DNA of 64,000 nucleotides from Paramecium octaurelia (lineage: Eukaryota; Ciliophora; Oligohymenophorea; Peniculida; Parameciidae): contig CAJJDP010000008.1 of NCBI GenBank assembly GCA_905182995.1, positions 576,506 through 640,505 on the forward strand. The letters are read 5' to 3'. Below are positions 10,384 to 24,200 of the stretch, piece after piece. The position numbers and the translations under genes were made by a program. The notes below the pieces were generated by a model. The model did no database searches. It was not told where the DNA came from and worked only from the letters and a program-made list of their open reading frames with translations. Within the stretch, counting starts at the first letter, position 1; the number at the start of each line of letters is the position of its first letter.

Positions 10384-12405
10384 ATGTTTCAGTCATCTCT
10401 ATCTCAAAAAAAATTAAAGCAAATAGACATTAGAAAAAATCATCACTATTATCTTAATGCCCCTTATTAAATTAGTGTCCTGTCTCCTGAGTAACAAAAG
10501 TTCGAATAATAGAATGAGTCTGCCAATTCATAATAAACATATTAAAATAATAGTTATACTCAATTTACTGAAGATCTTTATTTTAGAAAGCATTCAAAAT
10601 TATTTAGAGATCTCAGAAGCACATCAAATTAGAATAATAATAATTAATTAAATAATATAAATCAGTCATTCATATTTAGAATTAAGTCAAAAAATCATCT
10701 ATAAGAAGAACCTTTAATACTAGATAATTTGGGTCAAAGAGAAAAAGACAAAAAGACAAAAGATTTGGTTAAAGTATTGCATGAAATGAAAAAAAAAAGA
10801 TAGAAATATATTTAGAAAGAATAGTTTATTCCCAGATCCCCTATTCCATTACTGAAAAGATAAAATTGTATTTACTTGGATGAACCTCAAGTTGAAAGGC
10901 TCACCAAACATATTAAAAATCTTCCCATAATTAATAAAAAAGAACCTGGATTAAATAATGCATAATAGAATGATACATAATCTAATTTTTAAAAGTTATC
11001 TAATCATGGAAATTTAGAAGAATAATTTTAATCTAAGCTTGTAAGTCTTTAATAGTTTATATTTTAACTTCAATGCAATTATTTACTTTATGTAAAATAA
11101 TCTTAAGTTAGATAATAAACATACTTCATTGAAGAAATAAGCTAAAATGAGTAAATAATTATATAATTAATGAAAAAAAGATGGTGGTGGTGTGAATCTC
11201 TTGAAAAATCAGAAGATGTATAATTTTATTGGTCTCAAAAATTGAATTAGTAATTTCTATAGAAATAGCAAACTCATGCGTTATTTGATATAACCAAAGA
11301 AAGAGTTATTAATCCACAAATACTAAATAATCATGAAGAATTCTTAAAATTTGCTCAAGAATAAAAAATGACATTTATTTAATAAAATAGTAGAATTCAT
11401 AATCACTTAGATCTATATTAAATATTTAATTTGAAAAAGAATTTAATTAAATTTATTAATAAATATTAGACACTCGCAAATGAAGAGCTTCAACAATTCT
11501 TTCCATATTCGATTAATGTTGCTAATATTTAAGATCCATAATTCAATATATACTAAATTAAATACAAACTCACTAATTCATTATGGCTAGTAAAACCTGG
11601 AGAAAAATTCAATAATCATTCTTAAATAAAACTATGTTAAAACACAAAATAAGTTTCTGATTTTATTACTTCTGAACTAAAAAATTCAAACAGAGTAGTT
11701 GATTCATTCATAATCTAATAATATATTAAACCATTTTTATATCAAAAAAGAAAGTTTGATATTTGTGCTTATATCTTAATAACTTCTTTTAATGGAATAG
11801 TTAGAGTGTACTTTTATGATGAAGTAATTGGAAGGACTAGTAGTAAAGAATATTCAGACAATGATTTAGATCCTTTAACTCATTTTACTAATAGTCAAGT
11901 CCAAAAAGAGTGCAAGTCTTTTTCATCATATGAGTCAGGAAATAAATTATCCACTGAGAAATTATAAGAATTTTTTAACTAATTTAAAATCAATTTTAGG
12001 GAGATGATGATCTCCAAATTCAAAATGATAGCTAAAAATATATTTAAGTCTATATTTACATAGATGGTTCTAAGAGACTACAATTTCGAAGTATAAAATA
12101 TTTCTATTAAGATTGTAGGTTTAAATTTTATTGTAGATACAGCACTAAAACCATGGTTGATTGATGCCAATTTAAATCCATCCTTCATCCCAGATTGTCC
12201 CTTTCACTAAAAGTTCTTAACTTAATTGTTAGACAGCACATTTTAATATACCTTGGATTTACTTTATCCTCCTCCCTTAAATTGGCCTTAAAACAAAAAA
12301 TAATTGATTGAAAATTTTACTACACGAGATAGATTTTCTGTCATCTTTGATTCTAGATTCGATTCAGAAATACTCTTAGCATTATATTAAAAAGATATAA
12401 ATTGA
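10384..12405 (+). CDS. Tubulin-tyrosine-ligase-like (TTLL) protein
   Basis: A single exon of 674 codons. The N-terminal half (to about residue 230) is Gln/Asn-rich. The TTL domain follows: KRWWWCES, LWLVKPGEKF (nucleotide-binding WIxKP-like), IIQQYIKPFLYQKRKFD, then DICAYILI where active enzymes have D-x-R, LTHFTNSQVQ for LTNYSIN, and KPWLIDANLNPSF for the E-x-N-xxPS metal site. TTLL enzymes ligate Tyr, Glu or Gly to tubulin tails in cilia. Two normally conserved positions differ (D-x-R arginine to Cys, Glu to Asp in the E-x-N motif), so activity is uncertain. The start follows a TGA two codons into the preceding frame. Confidence 0.85.
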
Positions 12406-12606
12406 ATTGAAATAATTATTTACATATTTTGCATATTATATCGAGTACGAATGCTCAAATTTTAATCATTGATAGTACATAAGCGAGTGTAAAGGGAAAG
12501 TACCAATTTAGATAAAATAGTTAACTACAAGTTATATAAATTTTATTAAACAAATCATCAAAGAGTATAAAATTATATTCATATTCAAAAATACGGGTTC
12601 CTCTTA

Positions 12607-13161
12607 TCATTTCCATTAATTTAAGGCCATTCGAACATTTGGTTAGACTAAATTAAATTTCACACTTTTTCCACTAGCAACACTGCTACTTCTAGAATTG
12701 TTATCTGAGAATGACGACTCCAAAGTTTACTTTTTCAAAATTCCTTTAACACAATTTTATTTTGACCCTATTTTTGAACTGTAAGAAGATGAGTTCGATT
12801 CTAGAACATTGTTTTTACTTACACATTATTCAGATACCTTAATATGTTTCTTTATTTATTGTCTAATCTAAGTATCAATTTAGAGCTCACTTAATAATTT
12901 TTCGCAGGTAGCACCTCTTTATTCAGTTTCATGTGTTTTATTGTCCTAAGTGTTCTTTGTAGGATGATGAATCTCTGATTTATGATGATTTTATCTCCTT
13001 TTTATTAACTTAAACTTTTATTCCACAGAATCTTTTGTTTTTATTGAAAGATTATTTATCAATTTAAAAGAATCATATTGTCTTGAGGGAGATGTGTCAT
13101 TACCGTTTAAGTCGTCCTCTATTTACTTAATAGATATATTCATTTGCTATTTAGATTGCAT
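12607..13161 (-). CDS. Small protein with SILK and RVxF PP1-docking motifs
   Basis: 184 residues, one exon. Polar, Gln/Lys/Ser-rich and probably disordered. Near the C-terminus it carries GILK (residues 140-143) and KSVKF (165-169), the SILK-then-RVxF order of protein phosphatase 1 regulators, separated by a Ser-rich linker (SRSSSVASG). There is no sequence similarity to the MGQSC protein at 4103 apart from this arrangement. The gene starts 30 bp after the stop of the co-directional gene at 13192. PP1 regulation is an inference from the two motifs. Confidence 0.6.
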
Positions 13162-13191
13162 TATAAATTATATTTAATTTAAAGTATTATA

Positions 13192-13701
13192 TCAATTTTT
13201 AATCTCTTTTTTACTCTCAAGCCCAAGTTAATTGTAATGCTTTCGAATTCTCTTTAAATTTATAATCATTTTATTTTTATCACCCAAATTTTATTGTATA
13301 CCTTCTTCTAAATCATTTAAACAAATGTCTTGCAACTACTTCTAAACACTATCTGTTGTTTAAACATCATCGTCTCTATCGTAAGCTTCCTGAAGTTTGT
13401 CAGAAAATTACTTACTTATTCCTACCTCTTCATCATCATAAACAACAAATTCCACATAGTTATCACTATCTGGCTTCATTAATTTCAATATTTCACACTT
13501 CTTCTTATTACTTATAGTTTCAATTGTCAATATGCTATTTCTGATTTTACCATTATAATTTTGTTTATCAATGCTCAAAAATTAAGGATTTTCATTTTCT
13601 TTATTTTCTATGAATTTTTATGCACTTTGGCTTTGTCTGGAGAAAAATTAAAGAGTATCTCTTTTATTTTCAGAGATATTTTTTTTTGATTATGAAGCCA
13701 T
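13192..13701 (-). CDS. Unrecognised small protein
   Basis: 169 residues, one exon, ATG at 13701 to TGA at 13192. No domain recognised. The N-terminus is basic and polar, the middle is acidic (VVYDDEEVG, YDRDDDV), and a C-terminal helix NLKRIRKHYNQLGLESKKEI is basic. It lies directly upstream of the SILK/RVxF gene on the same strand with a 30-bp gap; whether they are functionally linked is unknown. Confidence 0.6.
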
Positions 13702-13830
13702 TTTTTAATTCTTAAATAAAAATTATAAAATTAACAAATTCAATATACAAACTTTTTAGTTTACAAAATGTAACTTAAATTTTACTTTATTTGATTGAAT
13801 TCCTTTTTAGTTGTAAATATTTAGTTTATA

Positions 13831-14200
13831 ATGATATTCTAGGACATAAGTAGGTTCCCTAGTTTATGACTTAGATTTAAAGATTTTTAATATTAAATGG
13901 AATCCTTTTTAGTCTGAAAAGGAAATAATCGAGAGAATTATAAGAACTTTTCAATAGTTTTAATATCAACTTATTTTTTTTGCAATAAACAAATAATAAT
14001 AAGAATTTATTGTTGTGAATGATAATAAAAAATCAGTAAATCAAGAATTTTATTAATTAAATTTATTAGCCAAAGCAGGACTTAGAGGTAATAATCTAGG
14101 TGAAAGTAACAAGGATTTTCTTGATAATGTTGATCTATCCTTCTAAATTAAAATTTCACCAACCTTCCTTTCTTTCTTTCCTCGATCTTCGGTTCGATGA
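13831..14200 (+). CDS. Unrecognised small protein (114 aa)
   Basis: Two exons, 13831..13849 and 13875..14200, split by a 25-nt GTA...TAG intron; exon lengths sum to 115 codons. The product has alternating hydrophobic and charged segments (FNIKWNPFQ, YQLIFFAINKQQQEFIVV) suggesting a small alpha/beta fold, and ends FLSFFPRSSVR. No family recognised. It converges on the tandem array, leaving 46 bp between stops. Confidence 0.55.
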
Positions 14201-14246
14201 AAGCTTGCATATTTTGGTGTATTTTATGATTGTTTCTCCAAATTTA

Positions 14247-17200
14247 TCATATTATCTTAAACTATATTAGTATTTGTTATCGATTTAGTTAATTCTATAT
14301 ATTTATTTCCTGTTATAATGTGCCATGATTACATAGTCTCTAAGTTTTTTTCAACTTAAACTAATTATCTCTTATGAATAACCTTAATCTACACATAATC
14401 TATACATTTTAAATTAATTGAATTATAATTTGGATGTAGTAAGATAGGTTTTCATAATTTGAATCATTCTTGATTCCATTCATATAGAATCTTGAATAGG
14501 CATTTTAGAGTGACGCAATAAATCCTATTTTGAAAAAAAGAGTTGATATCAGAGCAGAATGTGCTTAATTAAGTAATAAGTTTAAAAACCTTGAAAATAA
14601 ATAAACTAATAATTACATAAAGAAGTTTCTTTAAAAAGTATTGTTTGAATCGCTATCGAAAAACCAAATCACCAAAATGTGTAATACGCTTTCATTTAAG
14701 TATTTAATAATTAACTTTTCGATTTGATCACTGTAAGTTAATTGGAACAACTACAAGCCTGTGTTTAATGTTGTCATTAACAAAGTTTTCTTAAATTTGT
14801 GTTTTGTTGAAATAAGAAAATTAGGATTTTTGTGCATTTCAAATATAATTTTACAAAGATATTCAATAGAATTTAAAAAACTGTTGCAGAGATCTATTTA
14901 ACTATCAGCAAGAGATTTTATTTCTAATACATTTTCGAAAATATAATTAATGAATACTCCGCATTCATCTGATAGATTGGAATCATATGGCTAATTTTCC
15001 AAAATGTTCAGCATATATATCTAAAAATATCTATCAAACAAATTTTAACTTAAAAAACATTTAGACATGCTAGAGATATCTAACTTACTTAAAGCTGATT
15101 TAACTTTATCATTATTTTATTTTAAATATTGCAATATTGATTTTGTAGCTTCATGCATTAGCCTTATACCTTTCTAATAGTATTTATAATCAATCTACAA
15201 TTATTCTAGTTAATTTTCATATTAGGTATTTTTAATTGATGTTTTATAGCTTGGATAAATAGTCTTAAGTCTTGAACTAGAAAATCCATCATTAGTAAAA
15301 TTTCCTTCCGTTCTGTGTCTAAATTTGGATTAATGATATAAAAATATTGATTTTTATTGTTATCTCTTAAAACTAGTGGAATAGGTTTCTTCTATTGAAT
15401 CCTAGACTTAAGTTTACGCATGTGATTCCAAATAAGGTGATTCCACTAGTTAAGTTGGAGAAGATTATAAAGAATTAGATTAAGTTAACTTTGATATTCC
15501 TTTTGATTAACTTTTTCTTGTGCTAATAATAATATTATTTTTAGTTCTCGTACTTCTAGTTGGTGCTGGTGATTCTATAGATTTCGTTAATATAATTTAT
15601 TCTTATTCAATTATTTCAATTTATGGAGGGATATATGATTTTCTCATTTTAGAATTTTTTAATTCCATGAAATATTGTTTAATCGAAGAATTATTCTTTC
15701 TTTCTTATATAAATTGATTTAAATTATCTAAGTCCTTGTTATCAAACTCATTAGCTGAAATATATTCATAAATCTCTTTGTTTAATTGCCAATTGAATTA
15801 ATTAGTTGTATAATACAATTCAGGGGTTTTACCTGATTACAGCACACCCAAAAAATTAGTCAATAATTCCTTATCTTCAGTATTTATTGATGAAGAATTA
15901 ATTTACTTTTAATCATATTATGAAAGAGTCTTAAGTATTGATAAAATACTAATTGTAGCCTCAGTTTTGGTATGCTTATCAGTAATATTCATATTTACAC
16001 CTTCCTTAGAAACCAATGAGACTATAAATTTAAACCACTCCGTTTTACACAAATATTTCCAAAGCTATTCCTAGAAGAAATACCCTAATTAATAATAGTC
16101 TATCTTAATATTTATTATATCTAGATATCATATATATATGAGTACTCTCTAAAATTTATGCTATCATAGAATTATAGATGTAGAGACTCAATGAAAAATA
16201 AAGATTTAAATCCACTATTTATACTACACTTAACTTTGGTTGTCTCATTAATGTTACTTCAATGAGTTTTGCAATATGATTAAGATTCATATTATGGTTC
16301 TAATCATTAACAAATTCATAAACTCCATTAACTAAATGATCTAAATATTATTTTACAGATTTGAATGACATTTTATTTGACAAATTCATCAAAAAATTAA
16401 AAGTTGTCCTCCTTGATCAAAACTTAAAGGGCCTTATACGAACGTATAGTTTCTTCTTGTTTCAAAGATTTTCCAATCAATTTATAATAAGTGGGATCAT
16501 CATTTTACATGTTTACAGTAGAGTATTTAGCCTAATATTATATTGGTATTTTACCCATATTTTATGGACTTCCACTTTTTCAGGTTAAGTAATATACTTT
16601 AGAATTTCATCATAATTTTCTGGTTTATTAAAGATGTCCTCTCTTTCAAGCACGTCATATGTGTTAGTTTCAAAAAGCCATTTTTAAATTTAAATATCAA
16701 TGCTCTCCTCTTGACTATCATCACTATCATAGTTTAAGGGATCATCAATCACTTAAAAAGTTATTTTTGAGTTTTTCTCTTGAATAAAATCCGGTAATTT
16801 ACTTGGACTTTAAACATGATTTTATAAAAAGACTAATTAATAATAAGTTAATTACATTAATCTATCTCTTCATAATATGTAGCTACCCATTGGCGATTTC
16901 CAAAGATATCATTTTTACATTCGTCAAAAATAGATATAATTTTTAATCTAAATTCTTGATCTTTTGTATTGATAATTAATATTTTGAATATCCTTGCCAT
17001 CTTTTCTAAGTCCATTTTTAATTCGTTTGCCTATAAAAATAATTGTTTTAAGTATCGAGTACTAAACTTTTTAGCGATCAGTAATTTTTCTATTACTGCT
17101 TTTGCAAAAGACACATTTTGTGAACTCTTTCTTGAATCTAAAGATGTATTTTACCTAGGATTATCAATAGCATTACATGTTTGTAAGTCGTGATGATTTA

Positions 17201-17547
17201 AGAGAGAGTGATCTTTAACTTAATAGGGCTCTTTGTTCTTAGAGCTAGGCCACTTCAGAGCAAGCTTAGTGGAATGCAGAAATAAATTATCCATCCTTAA
17301 ATCTATCAAAGAGAATTGAAATAAGTAATTCCACACTGTGTTGTTAAAATGGATAAGCGCATATTACTTGGAATACTTTATTATATATATACATAACTTC
17401 AATGTCGAAATGTCTTTGAATTGTTTTTAATTAGGTAAAATCTGCGTGATCTCTTTTATTGCTATTGATAATTTCTATAATCTTATATATTCATCATCTT
17501 CATTCAGCTACATTTGAAACAATAATTACAGCATGTTCTAAGTGCAT
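14247..17547 (-). CDS. Large unrecognised helical protein, array copy A
   Basis: Roughly 1050 residues. I followed the frame end to end using introns of 22 nt (17508..17529), 23, 23, 25 and 19 nt; it is intact. The N-terminal half is mostly helical (FAKAVIEKLLIAKKF near residue 125), followed by an acidic linker (NYDSDDSQEESID), further helices (LIKEDNFQFFDEFVKQNV), a low-complexity Lys/Ser region, NDGFSSSRL, and a C-terminal helical domain of about 340 residues. The pattern suggests HEAT/ARM-like solenoids, but no family is recognised. I considered IP3/ryanodine receptor RIH domains and found no convincing motif. Function unknown. Confidence 0.7.
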
Positions 17548-17676
17548 TGGGCCTGATTTATATTTGTGATTAAAATTATATATTATTATAATCAACAAAT
17601 CTATCTACCAAATCAAATTAGTTTCCTTTAAGTTAATTCTGCCCTAGATGTTTGAACCCCTGGGTTAGTATTAGGT

Positions 17677-20600
17677 TCACTTGTTTTCCTAAAATTACAT
17701 GATGCAAGCATACTTTTTTAAGGATACCAGCGAATTAACTTTATGATTTATTTAACTTTTTATTTTGATCAATTTGTTGTTCTTTTCTTCACTTTTCTTA
17801 ACTACTACTTTTTCCACTTGTTTTGGTTATTCTAAATTGATCACTTAATCTGCATTTCTCAAAGCCATCTTGTTTTCAAATGGTTGAGCTGATTCAAGTT
17901 ATTACCACGAATCTAGAATACTTAGAGCGCTTTGTAAATCACTTAAATTTCTCACTCTTATTGCATTTCGTATAATGTAGTTTATCAATAGAATATAAAA
18001 AAAAATACCCTCAACATAAGAAGTATCCTTTATTTCATTCTAATAAAATTTTGTATAGGCATTATACAAGGAACTCACTAGCCCTAATTTAAAGATAATA
18101 TTTGAAAGGTATGGCATAGGAGCTCCTGCAAAAAATATGCTAATAAATTTGGTAAAAACTTGTTAATAGATTGTGTTCTGTTAACTATCCGAAAACCATA
18201 TGATTATTATATGAAGCATCGTATCTGTTAAATTCCTGAAAACACTTCGAAAGACTTTATCTACCTTGATCATATAATTCTATTTATCATATAGTTGTAA
18301 TCCATTTGTCATTATAGAAACTAAAATATACTGTTTAAAAGCAAAGGATGTTGAGTCCATCTTAGATCTAATTGAGTTTAGCTAAACTATGCATTTAACT
18401 AAATAATCAACTATTAATTAAAATTGGTTTTTCAACAACTCCTTGTGGCTGTCGAAGATTTAAATATTTTTAACTTAAATGTAAAGATTATTTAATGAAA
18501 GTCCTGATTCAATGGATAATGAAGTTGGGTTATGAGGGATTTCCAAAATTGAGTACAAAAATACTTTAAATAAGTAATAAACATTCTTCTCTGTTATTAT
18601 TGAGCATGTCAGTTTATCAATATTAAAAATTTAATTTTTGGGATTTCTTTTTAAAATTTCTTATTGCTTTTCTGCAAAGCTTACTAATTAATTAAGCAGA
18701 AGAATTAAAGTTCTTAAATGATTTTCAGAAATATCATTATAATTAAAAGATGATTTTTCTTTTTCAAACTCTGATAACAATATAACTGACTTAGTTGTAG
18801 GATATATTGAAATGAGTTTACTACTTGAGAAACCATCATTTGAATATAAATCAGTATCTTGTTCTGTTTTGATTCTTGTTTTAGATAAATGATAAGAGGC
18901 TTTATTTCTTAGTCTCATAAAAGTTTGTGTTTTAATGTTTCCAGAGCTCAATAAGTTATCTATATTTTAACTATAGTTGATTTGCTTATTGTCCCCATCT
19001 TAACAAGAAATATTTGATTAAATTTTGGGTAAATAAAATTTATTAGATTTTCTTTTGTAATATACATGAACTTTGCAATTATTTTGGTTGATTGATATCG
19101 ATGATTGTCTTCTTAATAAATCATTTTCTCCTCTTTTTAAATATTCTTTCTTTTCATTTTAAAACACTTCTAAATTATCATAATCATTTCTAGACTGAAC
19201 AGTAGGTTATTCTTAAGTTTCTAATGTTTCTTGTCTCAACAACTTTTTTTACAATCTCTGTGGATCATAAATAGATAGAGCTTTAATAACTTAGAATGTC
19301 TCATTGTATGCCTTTCATATGTATTAATATTACTGCTTAATCAGGTGTGGGAATATCTAAAACCAATTGTGCATCAAATGAATAATTAGAAAGTAATTAC
19401 AAAAAGTTAATCTAATGCAAGTAGGACCATAACTAGTCTAAATAATAAATTCCTAATTTGATAACGTCTTCATTAACATTGATAATCTCAATCAATAGTT
19501 AATTTATTGAAGGATTATATGACATTTCTAAAAGTTTAGGGAATATTTTAAATTCAATAAGTTATTTAATACAAAACTTGGGTTACAAATTGATTAAAAA
19601 TTTAATTAATATGGCCAGGTGATGTAAATTGATATTTTTTGTATCATCAAATAGGTTAATATGAATAAAGGCAACTAATTATTAATATTATTGATTTACA
19701 TATTTTAGTAAATATTTATGAATATTAAGCCAACAATTTGTTAAAGTTATCAAAGTTCGTGAGTATTAATAAGGCTTTATAAGATCTAAGCACCTGATAT
19801 TTGCTAAAGTTATAACTTGATCTTTATTTGAATATATTTTTATCCTTATCACTTATATCAGGCAAATTTGGATAGTTTTCAACCTATGCTGATCGAAATA
19901 TTGTTTACCCAAAGAGAAGCTATTGAAATTTGAACTGGATCTAAAACAAACTAAATCAAAATGTCTATATTATCAATTTCTTCAAAAACTGAACTATGTT
20001 GTAATGGTTATTCGGTATCTTATGTACAACATAAATTCTATAAATATAGACTAGGATCTTATTCATTTGAAATATAGGACCTTCTTCTATTTTATTGTTA
20101 ATTTACTATGATTTAGGTTTAGCTGACAATTTCTGAATCAGAATCTTCTACAACTACAACTATTTGATATTTTGTGTAAGATGGAAATAATTTTGGACTG
20201 TTATTAAAAACTAAAAATATAAAAGTAAACTTTACATGTAATAATTTCTTGACTAAATTAATTAACCCAATCGCACTTAGAAAATATTGTAAATCTTAGG
20301 TCTTAAAAGCAATCCATCAAATTTTCAAGCAGTTTTTGATTAGATGAATTTTGAATAAAATTTTTAAACATTAGGCAATAAAGTTAGAAGTCTAGGTGCA
20401 ATTGATTAGCCAACTCAAAAAACTTCTTCAGGTAACTTATAGCAAACAGTTTTATTGTCACTATTTCCTGATTCACAGCTTAACTGAATTATTATCCCTC
20501 ATTATTATCCTTTGTTTTGCTTTGAAATTATGATTATTGCATACTTATTTAATCGTGATAACATGGTAATTCTTTACTTGAGTGTTTGAGTACTCGTTTC

Positions 20601-20969
20601 TTGAAGCAGAGAAATATTTGAAGCGGAAGCAAAGAAATTATTAATGAAACCAAAATCCTTAAAATGTTCAAAGCATGCAGATATCAAAGATTCTATATTA
20701 GATTTTTGAAAGGGATATAAGCACATTACTAGAGTATTATTGAAATTTGATTTACATTAGAACAATAGTTTTGGATTTGCAAATGTTTTGGCTTAGGGTA
20801 AATTTTAGGTTATATATTTTATACCTTCTGTTATTTTTAATAACCTCAAGTACTCATCAGTTGCATTAAGCTAAACATATAAACTAAGATATACAGCTTA
20901 ATCAAACACCAAGGCTATATTTTGATCAGGAACCAGCTTTAAAGTTTAATCCCAATTAAAGCTTGTCAT
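17677..20969 (-). CDS. Large unrecognised helical protein, array copy B
   Basis: The middle copy, starting MTSFNWDQ at 20969. A 24-nt intron (20871..20894) sits at the position conserved in all copies, before LNATDEYLRLLKI. NDGFSSSKLISIYP lies near 18835, and the C-terminal helices parallel copy A (for example LHIIIIWFSDSQ versus LHILVIWFFDSD). The tail is longer and Lys-rich (VEKVVVKKSEEKNNK). The start and C-terminal third were followed in frame; the middle was only sampled, so additional introns are unplaced. Confidence 0.65.
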
Positions 20970-21260
20970 TTAATAAATTAAATATTTAATATATCATGAA
21001 ACAACGTTGTCATCTAGGCAAATTCAATGAATCTTTCGATGAAACAATGCAAAAAATTTCAAATTATTTTTAAGTCTATAAATATTAAATTCTACACTTT
21101 GTTCTAATATGTCGAACTATATGATAGTAAATAGTGTATTTATATTTTGAAATACATATATTAATTTTATAAATTAAATAGATTGCAATAGATAAATTCT
21201 AAATTAGATTTTTTAAGTGATTATTATAAACTTAGAATGACTAAAATATATGATCAATTA

Positions 21261-24200
21261 TCAGGTTTAAGACTTGGTCTATTTCTAAGCGACCTTTGGC
21301 TCAATTTATTTGAAATTTTTTTTCCTTATTAGATCACTTTAGGTGTAGAGGATTGCTTTTACTTTTCTAATTAGGCCTATTCAAATTATTTGATCTCCTT
21401 TAATTTACTATCAAAACAATCAACAGTCAATTAAGATTTCAATTTTTCGAGTTTAGTTTTCTTTAATTAAATCTTTCTAATTGGGGTTTGTCCTGTTTTT
21501 AGTAGTTCTTACAATTCAATCATATAATTGGAATCTTCATCAGGAATTAGCTTCTTAACACCTTTCCATGATTCTAAGGGCTGCAAATATTCTTGTAAAA
21601 CAATCATATTTCGATGATTAAGTGACTTATTTATCACATATACGATCATTCTTATATAAAAATAGACCCCTGGCTCAAAACAAGTGCTCTTCATGCCATT
21701 GACCCAGAATGATTAAAAAGCGTTATAAATCGAATTTATTAATCCAATATTGAACAAAATATTGGTTAATGATGGTACTGGAGCCTTTGCAAATAAAATG
21801 GTTAAAAATTTAGTAAAGAAGTATTAGTAGCAATTATTTTATTGACTATCAAAAAACCATATAATAAAGATATGCATTACAGTTTCATTTAAATGTTTAA
21901 AAATATTAGATGTGCTTGGTAATTAAGAATGGATGCTAAACAAATTGAATCCAAAAAAGTATGTTTATAATAGGAGTTATAATTGACACTTATTAACAAA
22001 TTTTGATGACAATCTGATTTACTTATTAATGGCCACTATTGCTCTAGTTAGATTATCAACATTAGCCAGAAACAGAGTTCTCAACTGCTCTCTTAATAAT
22101 TGAAATAGTTCAATATGATGACTTTTGTAATATATTTGATTAATGAGTTATCCACAAACTTCCCCTATTTTTTGTTGTTAAACATTTTAATCAATTAAAC
22201 TTGACAAGTAAATGTCAAAGATGAAGTTCAAAAAATTCATACTCAATATTTGTTGAATAAGAATTTATTCATTTAATTATTATAAATTAGTCTTATTAGG
22301 CTACTAAAAATAATCGAGTATTGTTTTGAGGATCTCACTAAAAAAGCGTAAACAACTTTCAACCATGATTTAGTCTTATCGTTAAACAGACTTTGATTAT
22401 TCAAATTTGATTTATGCTTATTTTGATGGATATATTGTTATCAACCTACTACTAGAGAATCCGTCATTTGATTAAATAGAATTCAAACCAATATCATCAT
22501 TTTCTGTTTTGAGTCTTCTTTAACTCGCTAAAACAAGTTTACTATTCTTAGGAGTTTACCCAAAACTACTTATATTCCTAGTATTAATTTCCCCTTAAGA
22601 ACTGAAACTTTAAGCAACATTAAATTTGGATTCAGTGTATTAATTGTTTGCATATATTGATGGTAATTTGATTGAACGGCTACTGTTTGGCTAACTATCA
22701 CTTTGACTTTAAAATGAGGAGTTGTAGAATACAAATTTTGAGTTCGACGTGGGGGATTATTAATGCATACTATTTGTCTAGGACATTCGAACTCTTGAAG
22801 ATCTTTTTAATTGTATATTATCAATCTGGATTTATATCTCTTATGAGATCTTTGTTTCCAATTATTATTTATACATTTAATCTCTCTATTTAGTAAACTC
22901 CATGAGATTATCATAATCTTAAGCCTTAAATTCTTCAATTGTTAAATGTTCTTTTATTTTTGAGTTAAATTTCCAATTTTCGTAATCTTTTGTATTTTAT
23001 TTCATCAAGCTTTTACCAGCTTGAAGAGATCCTAATAATTATGTTAATTTAATTTTATTATCATCTGAATTTTTTGGTTTAGATATTTTCAATTCTTTCT
23101 TTGACAATTCTTTGAGACTTTTTATTATGAATTCCTAAAATAAATATGCAATATTACTATGTTTTCACTTTTCGTTTAGTATTCTAGTTGCTTTTAATCA
23201 TTTTCTTTCTCGTAAAATAGATTTTATATCCACATAAACCAATCTGTAAAGAGTTAGTATTTCCAAATTTATTCTGTAAAAGGGAGTCCAAAATTATATT
23301 TATTGAATTAGATTTGATGGATGTCAATTAATAAACCCATGATTAATGGATTATAAATATAATTTGAAAATGAAAACAGCAGTTAGTTTTCTAAAATCAA
23401 AGCCATTGAACTCTTAGGAAAGACAGTTAAAAAGGAATCTATCGTTAAAGCTAAATGATTCAAATTTAGATTTCTGTTTTTAATTTGAAATGCTTCTGAG
23501 GTTTACTTAACTAATTAATATTTATTAATATTACAGAACATCTATAGGAAAATCTAATTATATTATTGCAATTTTTCTAAATTCTGCCTATGATGAAACA
23601 TCTGTGCAGTTTTAAAGGATCTCACAATGGCATGAAATTCAATTTTCTGATTTCTTATTTTTAAAGAAACTCCATCATCATTAATCTCCTCAATTGGATA
23701 TTGATCTTTCTAAAAATATTAAATTAAATAACCCAAAAATCATCTACTGCTTCTTCACTTGGATTTAGGAGAAACCTTATCAAAAGTAGTAAATTTTCAT
23801 ATTTAGATAATATCTCTAATTGTTATTATTATTCTATGACAAATTATTTTTATGCTATCCATTTTTAAATCAACTCATCCTCATCCATTAAAGATTATTT
23901 TCCACTAGCAGAATTTGAGTTAGATGACTGATGTTATTATGAGTCAGAATCTTTATCCTCTTCTGAATCACTACCATGTGAATCTTACTCAATTTAATGG
24001 TGTTTAGCTTACTTTTCCATGTAATGAGGCACTAAGATGTTGTGTTAAGCACAATCTAAATGTCATAAATTTATATACATTATTCAATTTCATGATCAAA
24101 ACGAATTATCCAACTCTAATCTCTTAATTCAAATTACTTTAATTCTTCAAATGTGTTGATTAATAGGATTATAAAATGATGATCTCTAGTATTGACTACA

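Noticed and set aside
22672-22893. Plus-strand ORFs inside the tandem array
   Set aside because: They are antisense shadows of the minus-strand coding frames, which share conserved motifs between copies.
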